From Candidatus Kinetoplastibacterium sorsogonicusi (GTDB taxonomy: Bacteria; Pseudomonadota; Gammaproteobacteria; Burkholderiales; Burkholderiaceae_B): DNA of 64,000 nucleotides. This document shows, piece by piece, positions 31,969 to 42,180 of this stretch. Position numbers and translations under genes: made by a program. Every line of letters starts with the position of its first letter. Positions within the stretch are counted from its first letter, which is position 1. The DNA is taken from contig NZ_CP025628.1 of assembly GCF_003072465.1 (NCBI RefSeq), positions 108,501 to 172,500 of the forward strand, read 5' to 3'. Under the pieces are notes generated by a model, which was given only the letters and a program-made list of their open reading frames with translations, had not been told where the DNA came from and made no database searches.

Positions 31969-32292
31969 ATGAAAAATCAAATTGCTGGTTTCATGAAGCA
32001 AGCTCAACAAATGCAAGATAATTTACAAAAAGCAAAAGATGATCTATCAAATTTACAAGTTGAAGGCATATCTGGAGGTGGATTAATTAAAACTATAATT
32101 AGTTGTAATTATGATGTAAAAAAAATCGAAATCGATGAAAGTTTATTAAATGAAGATAAGGATATTTTAGAAGATTTGATAGTAGCATCACTAAATGATG
32201 CTTTAAAAAAAGTAGAATTAAAATCTCAAGAAAAAATGTCTTCAATTACTGGAGGATTACCAATACCACCTGGATTTAAATTTCCATTTTAA
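31969..32292 (+). CDS. ybaB: Nucleoid-associated protein YbaB/EbfC
   Basis: A 107-residue DNA-binding protein forming a dimer of tweezers shape on the nucleoid. Opens with QIAGFMKQAQQMQDNLQKAKDDL, a helical start typical of the family, and ends in the conserved GGLPIPPGFKFPF. It stands between dnaX and recR, as in most proteobacteria, with 33 and 40 nt spacing. Confidence 0.96.
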   Translation: MKNQIAGFMKQAQQMQDNLQKAKDDLSNLQVEGISGGGLIKTIISCNYDVKKIEIDESLLNEDKDILEDLIVASLNDALKKVELKSQEKMSSITGGLPIPPGFKFPF

Positions 32293-32332
32293 ATCATTAA
32301 AACTAAACTTTATTTAATTTTTAGATAAATTT

Positions 32333-32959
32333 ATGAAAAATAAATTTGTTGAACCTGATTATTTAGTAGATCTTGTACAAGCCTTAAATCGTTTACCTGG
32401 TATAGGATTAAAATCAGCACGTCGTATGGTATATCACCTCCTTCAATATGATATTGAAGGATTAGAGATTTTGTCAAAAGCATTAATAAATGCAAATAAA
32501 AATTTGATTAGATGTATAAAATGTAATAGTTTTTCATGTCAACAAATTTGTCAAATATGTAGTAATCCTGATAGGGATAATACTATATTATGTATAGTAG
32601 AAACACCATCAGATATGAACGTTTTGGAATCTAGTAAAATTTTTAATGGATTATATTACGTATTAATGGGAAAACTATCTCCTCTAGATGGCATAGGACC
32701 TAAAGAATTGAATTTCGAACATTTAATAGAAAGAGCAAATACAGATAAAAATATCTTAGAAGTAATAATAGCTACTAATTTTACTGCTGAAGGAGAAACT
32801 ACTGCTCATTATTTATCTGATATTTTATCTATTAATAAAAATATCCAAATTAGCAGATTATCTAGAGGTATTCCATCTGGAAGTGAAATAGAATATATTG
32901 ATTCTAATAGTCTTGCTTGGGCTTTTATTGAAAGAAAAAAAACAAAGATCTCAAAATAA
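32333..32959 (+). CDS. recR: Recombination protein RecR
   Basis: Part of the RecFOR mediator that loads RecA at gapped DNA. 208 residues: helix-hairpin-helix LNRLPGIGLKSARRMVYHLL near residue 15-35, a four-cysteine zinc finger C-x2-C-x4-C-x3-C-type segment (CIKCNSFSCQQICQIC), and a Toprim domain with VETPSDMNVLE and ATNFTAEGETTAHYL. Its last codons overlap a hairpin that, read on the other strand, looks like the terminator of tal. Intact. Confidence 0.97.
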   Translation: MKNKFVEPDYLVDLVQALNRLPGIGLKSARRMVYHLLQYDIEGLEILSKALINANKNLIRCIKCNSFSCQQICQICSNPDRDNTILCIVETPSDMNVLESSKIFNGLYYVLMGKLSPLDGIGPKELNFEHLIERANTDKNILEVIIATNFTAEGETTAHYLSDILSINKNIQISRLSRGIPSGSEIEYIDSNSLAWAFIERKKTKISK

Positions 32960-32970
32960 TAAGAGATCTT
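32945..32970 (-). terminator. Intrinsic terminator of tal, inside the recR 3' end
   Basis: An 8-bp stem AAGATCTC/GAGATCTT (32945-32952 with 32963-32970) and a 10-nt loop. On the minus strand it is followed by TTGTTTTTTTT, a good U-tract, 15 nt after the tal stop. On the plus strand it covers the recR stop codon. Confidence 0.7.
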
Positions 32971-32984
32971 GTGATTGATTTTAT

Positions 32985-33920
32985 TTAATTATCAATAATA
33001 GATTCCATCTTAATAGTATCTTGTATAAACAATCTGATACCTTCATTTAATTTATCAGATGCCATACAATTATTATTCATTTTAGTTCTAAAAGACTGTT
33101 CATTTAAAATTAATTTATTTATTTTAAGATTTTTTGCTTTATTTTTATCCAAAGCTAATTCTATATCATTATCATTGTAATTAATTTTTAATTCTGAAAT
33201 TAAATTAGGACTAATTGTAAGTAAATCACACCCACATAGTGCAATTATTTGTTTTGTATTACGGAAGCTAGCTCCCATAATTTCTGTTTTAATATCATAC
33301 GATTTGTAGTAATTGAATACATCAGTTACAAACTGTACACCAGGATCAATAGAATACTGTTGATAATCATAATGTTTTTTATACCAATCATAAATTCTAC
33401 CAACAAATGGAGATATTAATTTTACTTTAGCTTCTGCACATAATATAGCCTGCTCTATAGAAAAAATAAGAGTGAGATTACATCTAATATTTTCTAATTC
33501 TAAAATACTAGCAGCTTTTATACCTTCCCAAGTAGCGGCTATTTTTATTAATACTCTTTCCCTTGAAATACCTAGATTTTCATATTGTTTAATAATAAAT
33601 CTTGCTTTTTCAATTGTTTTATTTATGTCAAATGATAATCTAGCATCTATTTCAGTAGAAACTCTTCCTGGTATAATTTGTAATATTTCATAACCAAATG
33701 CAACTGTTATGCGATCATAAATTTCAGAAATGCTTGCATTTTTATAATCTTTTTTAATTTTTTTTATTATTGGTTTATATTCTTCAAGTTGTACTGCTTT
33801 TAATATAAGAGAAGGATTAGTAGTAGCATCTGTTGGTTTTAAATCTTTAATCGTTTTAAAATCACCTGTATCTGCAACTATTGTTGTATATTTACGTAAT
33901 GAATCAAGCTGACTTAACAT
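32985..33920 (-). CDS. tal: Transaldolase
   Basis: Schiff-base enzyme moving a dihydroxyacetone unit in the non-oxidative pentose-phosphate pathway. 311 residues, TalB size. TTIVADTGDFKTIKDLKPTDATTNPSLIL at the start, the Schiff-base lysine in ERVLIKIAATWEGI near residue 132, and AGASFRNTKQI-like segment (IMGASFRNTKQII) near 230 are conserved. Stand-alone minus-strand gene between recR and carA; it works with tkt. Confidence 0.97.
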   Translation of the reverse strand: MLSQLDSLRKYTTIVADTGDFKTIKDLKPTDATTNPSLILKAVQLEEYKPIIKKIKKDYKNASISEIYDRITVAFGYEILQIIPGRVSTEIDARLSFDINKTIEKARFIIKQYENLGISRERVLIKIAATWEGIKAASILELENIRCNLTLIFSIEQAILCAEAKVKLISPFVGRIYDWYKKHYDYQQYSIDPGVQFVTDVFNYYKSYDIKTEIMGASFRNTKQIIALCGCDLLTISPNLISELKINYNDNDIELALDKNKAKNLKINKLILNEQSFRTKMNNNCMASDKLNEGIRLFIQDTIKMESIIDN

Positions 33921-33997
33921 AATTTTTCTCTAATGTATGTGTTTAAGAGTATGAAAACGAGTTGTTTTAATGAAAGAAACAAATTTTGTAGTCAAAG

Positions 33998-34124
33998 TTA
34001 GTATTATTTATGCTATAAATAATTTTCTATTATTTTATGTATTATAATACTAATAGTAATACTAATATACTGTTAGTTTAAAATAATTATGCTTATTAGT
34101 TTATTTATATCAAATAGTAATACT
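33998..34124. promoter_or_regulatory. Repeated TAATACT boxes upstream of carA
   Basis: TAATACTAATA occurs twice 12 nt apart (34045-34055 and 34057-34067). TTAGTATTA, its inverse, is at 33998-34006, and AATAGTAATACT at 34052-34063 recurs at 34113-34124. Spread over the tal/carA divergent spacer this resembles a set of binding sites for a regulator. The repeats are seen directly; the function is inference. Confidence 0.35.
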
Positions 34125-34146
34125 TTCTTAAATATATATATTTAAT

Positions 34147-34177
34147 ATATTTGAAAAAAATATACATATTCAAATAT
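34147..34177 (+). promoter_or_regulatory. Hairpin in the carA leader
   Basis: A 9-bp perfect inverted repeat, ATATTTGAA (34147-34155) and TTCAAATAT (34169-34177), followed by TTTTC and ending 18 nt before the carA ribosome site. It could act as an attenuator or binding site. AT-rich background makes chance possible. Confidence 0.3.
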
Positions 34178-34205
34178 TTTCTATATCTAAATCAAAGGAG
34201 CTTTT

Positions 34206-35381
34206 GTGGAATATTATAATATTTTGGATAAAATTAAAAAATCACCTCCAGCGATTTTGGCATTATCAAATGGTACTATTTTCTATGGTATATCTATAGG
34301 AGTGACAAATTATGTAACAGCAGAAATAGTTTTTAATACTTCTATGACTGGTTATCAAGAAATTGCTACTGATCCAAGTTATTCTGGACAAATCGTAACA
34401 TTAACTCACCCACATATTGGTAATACAGGTGTAAATAATGAGGATATTGAATCTAACAAAGTACATATTTCTGGTTTAGTAATCAGAGATTACCCTAATG
34501 TGTATTCTAATTTTAGGTCTAATGAATCCTTATCAAGCTATTTAATAAGAAATAATATCATTGCAATTTCAGGTATAGATACAAGAAAATTAACAAAAAT
34601 ATTAAGAGAATTAGGTACACAAGGTGCATGTATCTTTGTCGGCACAGATGAAAATTTTGCTATTAAAAAAGCAAAAGAATTTGCTGGAATGAAAGGTCAA
34701 GAGTTAGCAACAGAAGTTTCTACTAAAAGAATTAGTACATGGAATGAAAATTCTTGGAATTTTGAAATAGACAAGAATAAGAAAAAAGAAATCAAATTTC
34801 ATGTTGTTGTGTATGATTTTGGAGTAAAAAGCAATATATTACGTTTATTAGTAGATCGTGGTTGTAAATTAACTATAGTGCCTGCAACTACTACTGCAGA
34901 AGATGTACTTAAATTAAATCCAGATGGAATATTTTTGTCTAATGGCCCAGGAGATCCAGAAACATGTGAATATGCTATAAAAGCTACAAAAAAATTCATA
35001 AATATGAATATTCCTTTGTTTGGTATATGTTTGGGGCATCAAATCATTAGTTTAGCTATTGGTGCTAAAACAATCAAAATGAAAACTGGACACCATGGTG
35101 CTAATCACCCTATCAAAGATTTAGCAACTGGTCAAGTTTTTATTACTAGCCAAAATCATGGTTTTACTGTAGATATTGATACATTACCTAAAAACGCAAG
35201 ACCTACGCATATTTCATTATTTGATAATACGTTACAGGGTATGGAATTAATAGATCATCCTGTTTTTTGTTTTCAAGGCCATCCTGAAGGAAGTCCTGGA
35301 CCTCACGATATTCATCATTTATTTGATAAATTTATAAAATTAATGTCTCAGACCGTGATTAAGGAGAATGAAAATGCCTAA
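34206..35381 (+). CDS. carA: Carbamoyl-phosphate synthase small chain
   Basis: Glutamine amidotransferase subunit supplying ammonia to CarB for carbamoyl phosphate, the precursor of pyrimidines and arginine. 391 residues. The N-domain contains [22 protein letters not shown]; the class I glutaminase has the nucleophile in FGICLGHQ (near residue 275) and the His/Glu pair in GHPEGSPGP. The start is GTG, placed 5-6 nt after AAAGGAG. carB begins inside the last codons of carA. Confidence 0.97.
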   Translation: MEYYNILDKIKKSPPAILALSNGTIFYGISIGVTNYVTAEIVFNTSMTGYQEIATDPSYSGQIVTLTHPHIGNTGVNNEDIESNKVHISGLVIRDYPNVYSNFRSNESLSSYLIRNNIIAISGIDTRKLTKILRELGTQGACIFVGTDENFAIKKAKEFAGMKGQELATEVSTKRISTWNENSWNFEIDKNKKKEIKFHVVVYDFGVKSNILRLLVDRGCKLTIVPATTTAEDVLKLNPDGIFLSNGPGDPETCEYAIKATKKFINMNIPLFGICLGHQIISLAIGAKTIKMKTGHHGANHPIKDLATGQVFITSQNHGFTVDIDTLPKNARPTHISLFDNTLQGMELIDHPVFCFQGHPEGSPGPHDIHHLFDKFIKLMSQTVIKENENA

Positions 35382-38300
35382 ACGTAAAGATTTGCATAGT
35401 ATATTAATAATTGGGTCTGGACCTATAGTTATAGGACAAGCTTGTGAGTTTGACTATTCTGGTGTGCAAGCATGTAAAGCTTTTAAAGAAGAAAATTATA
35501 AAACTATATTAGTTAATAGTAATCCAGCTACTATAATGACTGATCCTGAAACAGCTGATGTAGTTTATATTGAACCTATAAATTGGCAATCTTTGGAAAA
35601 AATTATCGAAAAAGAAAGACCAGATGCTTTATTACCTACTATGGGAGGTCAAACAGCTTTAAATTGTGCTTTAGATTTATCTCGTAATGGAGTATTAAAA
35701 AAATATAATGTAGAACTAATTGGAGCTAATTCAAATGCAATAGAAAAAGCAGAAGATAGACAATTATTTAAAAAAGCTATGGATTCTATAGGATTACAGT
35801 CAGCAAAATCTGATATTGCTCATAGTTTAGAAGAAGCTTGGTTAATACAGAAAAAAATTGCTATTGACAATAATAATAATGGTTTTCCAATAGTTATTCG
35901 TCCCAGCTTTACAATGGGTGGATCAGGGGGCGGTATTGCATATAACTCAGAAGAATTTGAAACAATATGTAACAGAGGGTTAGAAGCTTCTCCAACACAT
36001 GAGTTATTGATTGAAGAGTCTTTATTAGGTTGGAAAGAATTTGAAATGGAAGTTATTCGTGATAAGAATGATAATTGTATTATAGTATGCTCTATAGAAA
36101 ATTTAGATCCTATGGGTATACATACTGGTGATTCTATTACAGTTGCTCCTGCTCAAACTTTGACAGATAAAGAATATCAAATTATGAGAGATGCCTCATT
36201 TGCTGTTTTAAGAGAAATTGGAGTAGATACTGGTGGTTCAAATGTACAATTTGCTGTCAATCCAATTAATGGAAGAATGATTGTAATTGAAATGAATCCT
36301 AGAGTTTCACGATCATCTGCTTTAGCCTCAAAAGCAACTGGATTTCCAATAGCTAAAATTGCAGCTTTATTATCTATTGGTTATACATTAGATGAACTAA
36401 GTAATGATATTACTGGTGGTACTATGCCGGCCTCTTTTGAGCCTTCCATAGATTATATAGTAACTAAAATTCCTAGATTTGCTTTTGAAAAGTTTGTAAC
36501 AGCAGATTCTAAATTAACTACCCAAATGAAATCTGTTGGTGAAGTTATGGCTATAGGTAGAACATTTCAAGAATCTTTTCAAAAAGCACTTAGAAGTTTA
36601 GAAGTAGGTGTTGATGGATTAAATCAAAAAACTATAGATCGTGAAATATTACAATTAGAATTAGGATCCCCTGGTCCAGAAAGAATATGGTATATTGGAG
36701 ATGCATTTGCACAAGGATTTAGTATTGAAGATGTGCATAAATATACTAAGATAGATGCTTGGTTTTTATCTCAAATAAAAGAAATTGTGGATATAGAATT
36801 ATCTCTAGAATTGAAAAATATTTCAGATTTAAATAAAGATCTTTTATTAGAATTAAAACGTAGAGGTTTTTCTGATGCTAGATTGGCATATTTATTAGAT
36901 TCATCTGAAAATGAAATTCGTAAATTAAGGCATAATTTCAATATTAGACCAGTATATAAAAGAGTTGATACATGTGCAGCAGAATTTTCTACTAGCACTG
37001 CATATCTCTACTCAACATATGAAGATGAATGCGAATCTGATCCATCTAATAAAAAGAAAATTATGATTTTAGGTGGTGGTCCTAATCGTATAGGTCAAGG
37101 TATTGAATTTGATTATTGTTGTGTTCATGCAGCAATGGCTCTACATGAAGACGGATATGAAACAATTATGATAAATTGTAATCCTGAAACAGTATCAACA
37201 GATTACGATATATCAGATAGATTATATTTTGAGCCTTTATCATTAGAAAATGTTTTAGAAATTTTTTACAAAGAACAACCATATGGTGTTATTGTTCAAT
37301 ATGGAGGACAAACTCCTTTGAAATTAGCAAGAGCATTAGAGGCAAATGGTGTACCTATAATAGGAACAAGTCCTGATTCTATTGATATAGCAGAAGATAG
37401 AGAACGCTTTCAAAAACTTATACATAAAATAAAATTACTACAACCAAAAAATGCTACTGCTCGTAATGAAATAGAAGCAATATCTATTGCTGATAATATT
37501 GGTTATCCATTGGTTGTACGTCCTAGCTATGTATTAGGTGGTAGAGCTATGGAAATAGTACATGAAAGATATGATTTAGAACGTTATATGCGTGAAGCGG
37601 TTAAGGTAAGTAATGATTCTCCTGTATTGTTAGATAGTTTTTTAAATAATGCTATTGAAGTAGATGTAGATTGTATTTGTGATGGGAAAGATGTATTTAT
37701 AGGTGGCATAATGGAGCATATTGAACAAGCAGGTGTACATTCAGGTGACTCTGCATGTAGTTTACCACCTTATTCTTTATCAGAAAAAATTATATCAGAT
37801 ATCAAGAAACAAACTACTTCCTTAGCTAAAGCTTTAAATGTTAAAGGATTAATGAATGTTCAATTTGCTATTCAAGATAACGTAATATATATTTTAGAAG
37901 TTAATCCAAGAGCTTCTCGTACTATTCCATATGTTTCTAAAGCTACTGGGTTACAATTAGCTAAAGTTGCTGCTAGAGTTATGGTAGGCCAAAGTTTAAA
38001 ATCTCAAAATATCGTAAATGAAATAACACCAAATTTTTATTCTGTAAAAGAAGCTGTTTTTCCATTTGCAAAATTTCCAGGTGTTGATAGTATATTAGGT
38101 CCTGAAATGAAGTCAACTGGCGAAGTTATGGGTATTGGTTTAAGTTTTGCAGAAGCTTTTGTAAAAGCTCAATTAGGTGCAGGTATTGTATTACCTAATA
38201 ATGGTAAAATATTTATTAGTGTTAAAAATCAAGATAAGCCAAAAATAAAAGATATAGTTTTACATTTGCATAATTTAGGGTTTGAGATAATATCAACTAT

Positions 38301-38616
38301 AGGTACTGCAAAAATTATTGCAGAATTAGGTATTCCTGTTAGAATTATAAATAAGGTTAATGAAGGTAGACCTAATGTAATAGATATGTTAAAAAATGGA
38401 GAGATTTCTATGGTTATAAATACTGTAGAAGAAAAACGTAATGCTATTAGTGACTCTAAATTTATTCGTACACAATCTGTTTTATCAAAAATTACTATTT
38501 TTACAACTATAAATGGTGCAAAGGCAGCTGTTGATGGTATGGTGTATCTAAAAAAACAGAAAGGCATTAAAGTATACTCTTTACAAGAAGTACATGAATC
38601 TTCATTAAAGGCATAA
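35374..38616 (+). CDS. carB: Carbamoyl-phosphate synthase large chain
   Basis: Two homologous ATP-grasp halves make carboxyphosphate and then carbamoyl phosphate. 1080 residues from the chosen start. Each half shows its nucleotide region: [10 protein letters not shown] and [12 protein letters not shown] in the first, [11 protein letters not shown] and [12 protein letters not shown] in the second; an MGS-like allosteric domain (about 935-1080) ends it. The ATG at 35374 is preferred over the in-frame ATG at 35368, because AAGGAG (35361-35366) stands 7 nt before the former and only 1 nt before the latter, and MPKRKD matches the family start. Overlaps carA by 8 nt. Confidence 0.97.
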   Translation: MPKRKDLHSILIIGSGPIVIGQACEFDYSGVQACKAFKEENYKTILVNSNPATIMTDPETADVVYIEPINWQSLEKIIEKERPDALLPTMGGQTALNCALDLSRNGVLKKYNVELIGANSNAIEKAEDRQLFKKAMDSIGLQSAKSDIAHSLEEAWLIQKKIAIDNNNNGFPIVIRPSFTMGGSGGGIAYNSEEFETICNRGLEASPTHELLIEESLLGWKEFEMEVIRDKNDNCIIVCSIENLDPMGIHTGDSITVAPAQTLTDKEYQIMRDASFAVLREIGVDTGGSNVQFAVNPINGRMIVIEMNPRVSRSSALASKATGFPIAKIAALLSIGYTLDELSNDITGGTMPASFEPSIDYIVTKIPRFAFEKFVTADSKLTTQMKSVGEVMAIGRTFQESFQKALRSLEVGVDGLNQKTIDREILQLELGSPGPERIWYIGDAFAQGFSIEDVHKYTKIDAWFLSQIKEIVDIELSLELKNISDLNKDLLLELKRRGFSDARLAYLLDSSENEIRKLRHNFNIRPVYKRVDTCAAEFSTSTAYLYSTYEDECESDPSNKKKIMILGGGPNRIGQGIEFDYCCVHAAMALHEDGYETIMINCNPETVSTDYDISDRLYFEPLSLENVLEIFYKEQPYGVIVQYGGQTPLKLARALEANGVPIIGTSPDSIDIAEDRERFQKLIHKIKLLQPKNATARNEIEAISIADNIGYPLVVRPSYVLGGRAMEIVHERYDLERYMREAVKVSNDSPVLLDSFLNNAIEVDVDCICDGKDVFIGGIMEHIEQAGVHSGDSACSLPPYSLSEKIISDIKKQTTSLAKALNVKGLMNVQFAIQDNVIYILEVNPRASRTIPYVSKATGLQLAKVAARVMVGQSLKSQNIVNEITPNFYSVKEAVFPFAKFPGVDSILGPEMKSTGEVMGIGLSFAEAFVKAQLGAGIVLPNNGKIFISVKNQDKPKIKDIVLHLHNLGFEIISTIGTAKIIAELGIPVRIINKVNEGRPNVIDMLKNGEISMVINTVEEKRNAISDSKFIRTQSVLSKITIFTTINGAKAAVDGMVYLKKQKGIKVYSLQEVHESSLKA

Positions 38617-38688
38617 AATATCAGTAATAATTTGCAAAAATTTTTGATAAATTAATTATATAAAAATTTATTAAAAATTAAAAAATTT

Positions 38689-38720
38689 GCCCCGATGATA
38701 ATCGGGGCTTTATTATTTTA
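38689..38720 (+). terminator. Intrinsic terminator after carB
   Basis: GC-rich 8-bp stem GCCCCGAT (38689-38696), loop GATA, and ATCGGGGC (38701-38708), followed by TTTATTATTTTATT. It is the clearest terminator of the window and separates carAB from greA. Confidence 0.88.
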
Positions 38721-38771
38721 TTAATTTTTATAATTAATAAAATAACAAAAAATATTAAAAAGGAGATAATC

Positions 38772-39248
38772 ATGTCTGCTATTTATTTAACAGTTAATGG
38801 AGCAGAACGTTTAAAAAAAGAATTACATCATTTAAAAACTATAAAGCGCCCTGAAATTATAAATGCAATTTCAGAAGCAAGGTCTCATGGAGATCTTTCG
38901 GAAAATGCTGAATATGATGTAGCTCGTGAAAAACAAAGCTTTATAGAAGGACGTATATCAGAATTAGAATCTATATTATCAAATGCAAATATTATAGATC
39001 CTAAGACTCTTGATGCTGAAGATCGTATAGTATTTGGTGCTTTTATAAAAATTGAAGAAATTTCTTCAGGTGAAATTACTTCTTACCAAATCGTTGGAAA
39101 TGCAGAATCAGATATTAAATCTAATTTAATATCAGTATCTAGTCCACTAGCTAGAGCACTTATTGGAAAACGAGTTGGAGATATAGCATCAGTTGATGCT
39201 CCATCAGGTATTCATGAGTATGAGATATTGGAAATATCTTATAAATAA
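38772..39248 (+). CDS. greA: Transcription elongation factor GreA
   Basis: Binds the secondary channel of RNA polymerase and stimulates cleavage of backtracked transcripts. 158 residues, standard. The N-terminal coiled coil has the tip acidic pair region EARSHGDLSENAEYDVAREKQSF, and the C-terminal FKBP-like domain includes SPLARALIGKRVGD. AAGGAG stands 6-7 nt before the ATG. Confidence 0.98.
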   Translation: MSAIYLTVNGAERLKKELHHLKTIKRPEIINAISEARSHGDLSENAEYDVAREKQSFIEGRISELESILSNANIIDPKTLDAEDRIVFGAFIKIEEISSGEITSYQIVGNAESDIKSNLISVSSPLARALIGKRVGDIASVDAPSGIHEYEILEISYK

Positions 39249-39267
39249 ATCATTTTTTAAGATATTT
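39232..39267. terminator. Hairpin between convergent greA and yhbY
   Basis: A 10-bp stem AAATATCTTA (39232-39241) and TAAGATATTT (39258-39267) with a 16-nt loop spans the greA stop. AT-only and without a long U-tract, so termination is possible for both genes but unproven. Confidence 0.35.
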
Positions 39268-39541
39268 TAGGTTTTCTATATAAAATAACTATATTACCTA
39301 TTGAATATACATGTGAGCATGATAAGTGATTGCATATTTCAGAAATTATAATTTTATATGTATTTTTATTTTTTTCTAAAAAACGTATTTTTATAATGTT
39401 ATGAGCAGATAATGCTACATCAATTTCTTTTATAACTTCTGTTGTCAAACCTTTTATACCTATTATTACAACAGGTTTCAATTTTTGTGATTTAGATTTC
39501 AGTTGATTCTTTTGTTTAGAGTTATTTATATTTATGTCCAT
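39257..39541 (-). CDS. yhbY: CRM-domain RNA-binding protein YhbY
   Basis: A 94-residue protein with one CRM domain, associated with pre-50S ribosomes. LKSKSQKLKPVVIIGIKGLTTEVIKEIDVALSAHNIIKIRF is the conserved core, with the GxKGLT-type loop as IGIKGLT. Reversed between greA and rlmE, with which it shares a 13-nt divergent spacer; this is the usual neighbourhood in betaproteobacteria. Confidence 0.94.
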   Translation of the reverse strand: MDININNSKQKNQLKSKSQKLKPVVIIGIKGLTTEVIKEIDVALSAHNIIKIRFLEKNKNTYKIIISEICNHLSCSHVYSIGNIVILYRKPKIS

Positions 39542-39560
39542 ATTTTTATATTGAGTGATA

Positions 39561-40187
39561 ATGTTGAAAAAAAATTCTAAAAAGTGGTTACTTAAACATA
39601 TAAATGATCCATATGTTAAATTAGCAAATAAAGAGGGTTATAGATCCAGAGCTGCCTTTAAACTATTAGAAATCTTAGATATAGAAAAAATAGAAATATC
39701 TGATGGATACATTATAGATTTAGGATCATCTCCAGGTAGTTGGTCACAAGTTATATGTAAAAAATTTATTAATAATAAACATATCAAAAACAAAATTATA
39801 GCACTAGATTTATTGCCAATGGAATCTATAGATGGTGTTGATTTTTTACAAGGTGATTTTCGTGATAAAAATGTTGAAATTGAATTAAGTAAAAAAATTG
39901 GATTGAACAAAATAAAATTTATTTTTTCTGATATGTCTCCTAATTTATCAGGAATACCTACTGTAGATAATGTGAGAATTATAGATATTGCTAATTTAGT
40001 ATTTGAATTTGCTAAGAAATATCTTTCTAAAGATGGATTTATTGTATTAAAAACATTTCATGGCAGTGGTTTTTCACAAATTATGCAACTATTTAAATTA
40101 CATTTTAAAGTAGTTGTAGAACGAAAACCCAAGGCATCTAGATCTAGTTCATCTGAAGTTTTTATTGTAGCTAAATTTCTAAAATAA
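39561..40187 (+). CDS. rlmE: 23S rRNA 2'-O-methyltransferase RlmE (FtsJ)
   Basis: SAM-dependent enzyme methylating U2552 of 23S rRNA in late 50S assembly. 208 residues from the ATG. GYRSRAAFKLLEI, the SAM motif IIDLGSSPGSWSQV and FIFSDMSPNLSG carry the catalytic K-D-K-E type residues with LKTFHGSG and the final SSEVFIVAKF. An in-frame GTG at 39555 would add two codons, but GAG at 39553-39555 is better spaced for the ATG. Precedes ftsH, as in most proteobacteria. Confidence 0.96.
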   Translation: MLKKNSKKWLLKHINDPYVKLANKEGYRSRAAFKLLEILDIEKIEISDGYIIDLGSSPGSWSQVICKKFINNKHIKNKIIALDLLPMESIDGVDFLQGDFRDKNVEIELSKKIGLNKIKFIFSDMSPNLSGIPTVDNVRIIDIANLVFEFAKKYLSKDGFIVLKTFHGSGFSQIMQLFKLHFKVVVERKPKASRSSSSEVFIVAKFLK

Positions 40188-40206
40188 TTATTTTTAATTA
40201 TTTTAG
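40179..40206 (+). terminator. 28-bp perfect AT palindrome at the rlmE 3' end
   Basis: CTAAAATAATTA (40179-40190), loop TTTT, TAATTATTTTAG (40195-40206); the rlmE stop codon lies in the left arm. No U-tract follows. It may stabilise the 3' end or weakly terminate. Confidence 0.4.
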
Positions 40207-40282
40207 AATATAAATATTAATTTATAATTGTTTATAATTATTAAATATAATTTTTTTTAAAGAAAAAAATTATATAAATATC

Positions 40283-40303
40283 ATTTGTTTATTTTAAACA
40301 AAT
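40283..40303 (+). repeat. Short hairpin in the ftsH leader
   Basis: ATTTGTTTA and TAAACAAAT form a 9-bp stem with a 3-nt loop in the 184-nt rlmE-ftsH spacer. Position 70 nt before the ftsH start would allow a regulatory role, but nothing else supports it. Confidence 0.3.
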
Positions 40304-40371
40304 ATTAAATATTATTGGTAAAAATTTTGTTTTAATAAAATTTATAAAAAATCAAAAGCAGGAGCTGAGTT

Positions 40372-42180
40372 TTGAATAATAATTTATCAAAAATTATGGT
40401 ATGGTTACTAGTAGCTATAGGTCTTTTTACAATTTTTAAAAATTTTGATTACCGACCAAGACATAGTGAAAGATATACATATACACAATTTATGGATGAT
40501 GCTAAATCTGGACGAATTAGAAGAGTAGATATACAAGGTGATAATATTAAAGTCATCCCAAATCAAGGCCTTCCTTATTCTTTAACATCACCTGGAGATA
40601 TTTGGATGGTTTCTGATTTAATGAAGTATGGAGTTCAAATTTCTGGTAAACCTAGAGAAGAACCTTCATTTTTAATAAGTGTTTTTGTTTCATGGTTTCC
40701 AATGCTATTGTTAATTGGAGTATGGATATTTTTTATGAAACAATTGCAAGGTGGTGGTAAAGGTGGAGCTTTTAGTTTTGGTAAATCTCGTGCCAAAATG
40801 ATAGATACTGCAAAAAATAATACATCGTTTGCTGATGTTGCTGGATGTGATGAAGCAAAAGAAGAAGTACGTGAATTAGTAGATTTTTTACGAGATCCTA
40901 GTAAATTTGAAAAATTAGGAGGAAGAATACCAAAAGGTGTATTATTAATGGGATCACCAGGAACAGGTAAAACTTTATTAGCTAGAGCAATAGCTGGTGA
41001 AGCTAAAGTACCTTTTTTTCATATATCAGGATCAGATTTTGTAGAAATGTTTGTTGGTGTTGGAGCTTCGAGAGTAAGAGATATGTTTGAAAATGCTAAA
41101 AAGCATGCGCCATGTATTATTTTTATAGATGAAATTGATGCTGTTGGCCGTCAAAGAGGTGCTGGATTAGGTGGTGGAAATGATGAAAGAGAGCAAACAT
41201 TAAATCAAATGTTAGTAGAAATGGATGGATTTGATCCTGGACAAGGAGTTATAGTAATTGCTGCTACAAATAGACCAGATGTTTTAGATCCAGCCTTATT
41301 AAGGCCTGGTAGATTTGACAGGCAAGTTGTAGTGCCTTTACCAGATATTAAAGGCCGTGAACAAATTTTAAAAGTTCATATACGTAAAGTACCATTATCT
41401 GAAAATACTAATATTAATATACTAGCTAGAGGTACTCCAGGATTTTCTGGAGCTGATTTATCAAATTTAGTGAATGAAGCTGCTTTATTTGCAGCTCGTC
41501 GTAATGCTTTTACAGTAGATATGCAAGATTTTGAAAAAGCTAAAGATAAATTAATTATGGGTCCTGAAAGAAAATCTATAGTTATGCCTGATGATGAGAG
41601 AAAAAATACTGCTTATCATGAATCTGGACATGCTATAGTTGCTAAAATGTTAAATAAAACCGATCCTGTTCATAAAGTTACAATTATTCCAAGAGGGTTA
41701 GCTTTAGGTGTAACTATGCAATTACCAGAAAGAGATCGTTATAGTATGGATAAAGAACGTTTATTAAATACTATTTCCGTGCTTTTTGGTGGTCGTATTG
41801 CTGAAGAAATTTTTATGAAGCAACAAACTACTGGTGCATCTAATGATTTTGAAAAAGCTACTTCTATTGCTAGAGATATAGTTACTCGTTATGGAATGTC
41901 TGATGAATTAGGACCAATGATATATACAGATAATGAAGGTGAAGTTTTTTTAGGTCGTAGTGTTACTAAAACTGTACATATTTCTGATTATACTATACAA
42001 AAAATAGATAATGAAGTTAGGAAAATAATAGATACTCAATATGCTATAGCACTTAATATTATAGAAAATAATAAAGAAATTGTTGAAAAAATGGCTATGT
42101 ATTTATTAGAATTAGAAACTATTGATGCACAACAGATAGATGATATTATTGCAGGTAATATTTTAAAAAATGAGAAATAG
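40372..42180 (+). CDS. ftsH: ATP-dependent zinc metalloprotease FtsH
   Basis: Membrane-anchored AAA+ protease that degrades misfolded membrane proteins and regulators. 602 residues: two helices (about 5-23 and 98-118) around a periplasmic segment, AAA domain with Walker [15 protein letters not shown] (near residue 195), Walker [12 protein letters not shown] and the [21 protein letters not shown], then the zinc site HESGH near 417. The start is a TTG 7 nt after AGGAG; no closer ATG exists. Its end overlaps folP by 11 nt. Confidence 0.97.
   Translation: MNNNLSKIMVWLLVAIGLFTIFKNFDYRPRHSERYTYTQFMDDAKSGRIRRVDIQGDNIKVIPNQGLPYSLTSPGDIWMVSDLMKYGVQISGKPREEPSFLISVFVSWFPMLLLIGVWIFFMKQLQGGGKGGAFSFGKSRAKMIDTAKNNTSFADVAGCDEAKEEVRELVDFLRDPSKFEKLGGRIPKGVLLMGSPGTGKTLLARAIAGEAKVPFFHISGSDFVEMFVGVGASRVRDMFENAKKHAPCIIFIDEIDAVGRQRGAGLGGGNDEREQTLNQMLVEMDGFDPGQGVIVIAATNRPDVLDPALLRPGRFDRQVVVPLPDIKGREQILKVHIRKVPLSENTNINILARGTPGFSGADLSNLVNEAALFAARRNAFTVDMQDFEKAKDKLIMGPERKSIVMPDDERKNTAYHESGHAIVAKMLNKTDPVHKVTIIPRGLALGVTMQLPERDRYSMDKERLLNTISVLFGGRIAEEIFMKQQTTGASNDFEKATSIARDIVTRYGMSDELGPMIYTDNEGEVFLGRSVTKTVHISDYTIQKIDNEVRKIIDTQYAIALNIIENNKEIVEKMAMYLLELETIDAQQIDDIIAGNILKNEK

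Noticed and set aside
35368..35373. carB start two codons earlier
   Set aside because: The ribosome site would be only 1 nt away; the ATG at 35374 is correctly spaced and matches MPKR starts.
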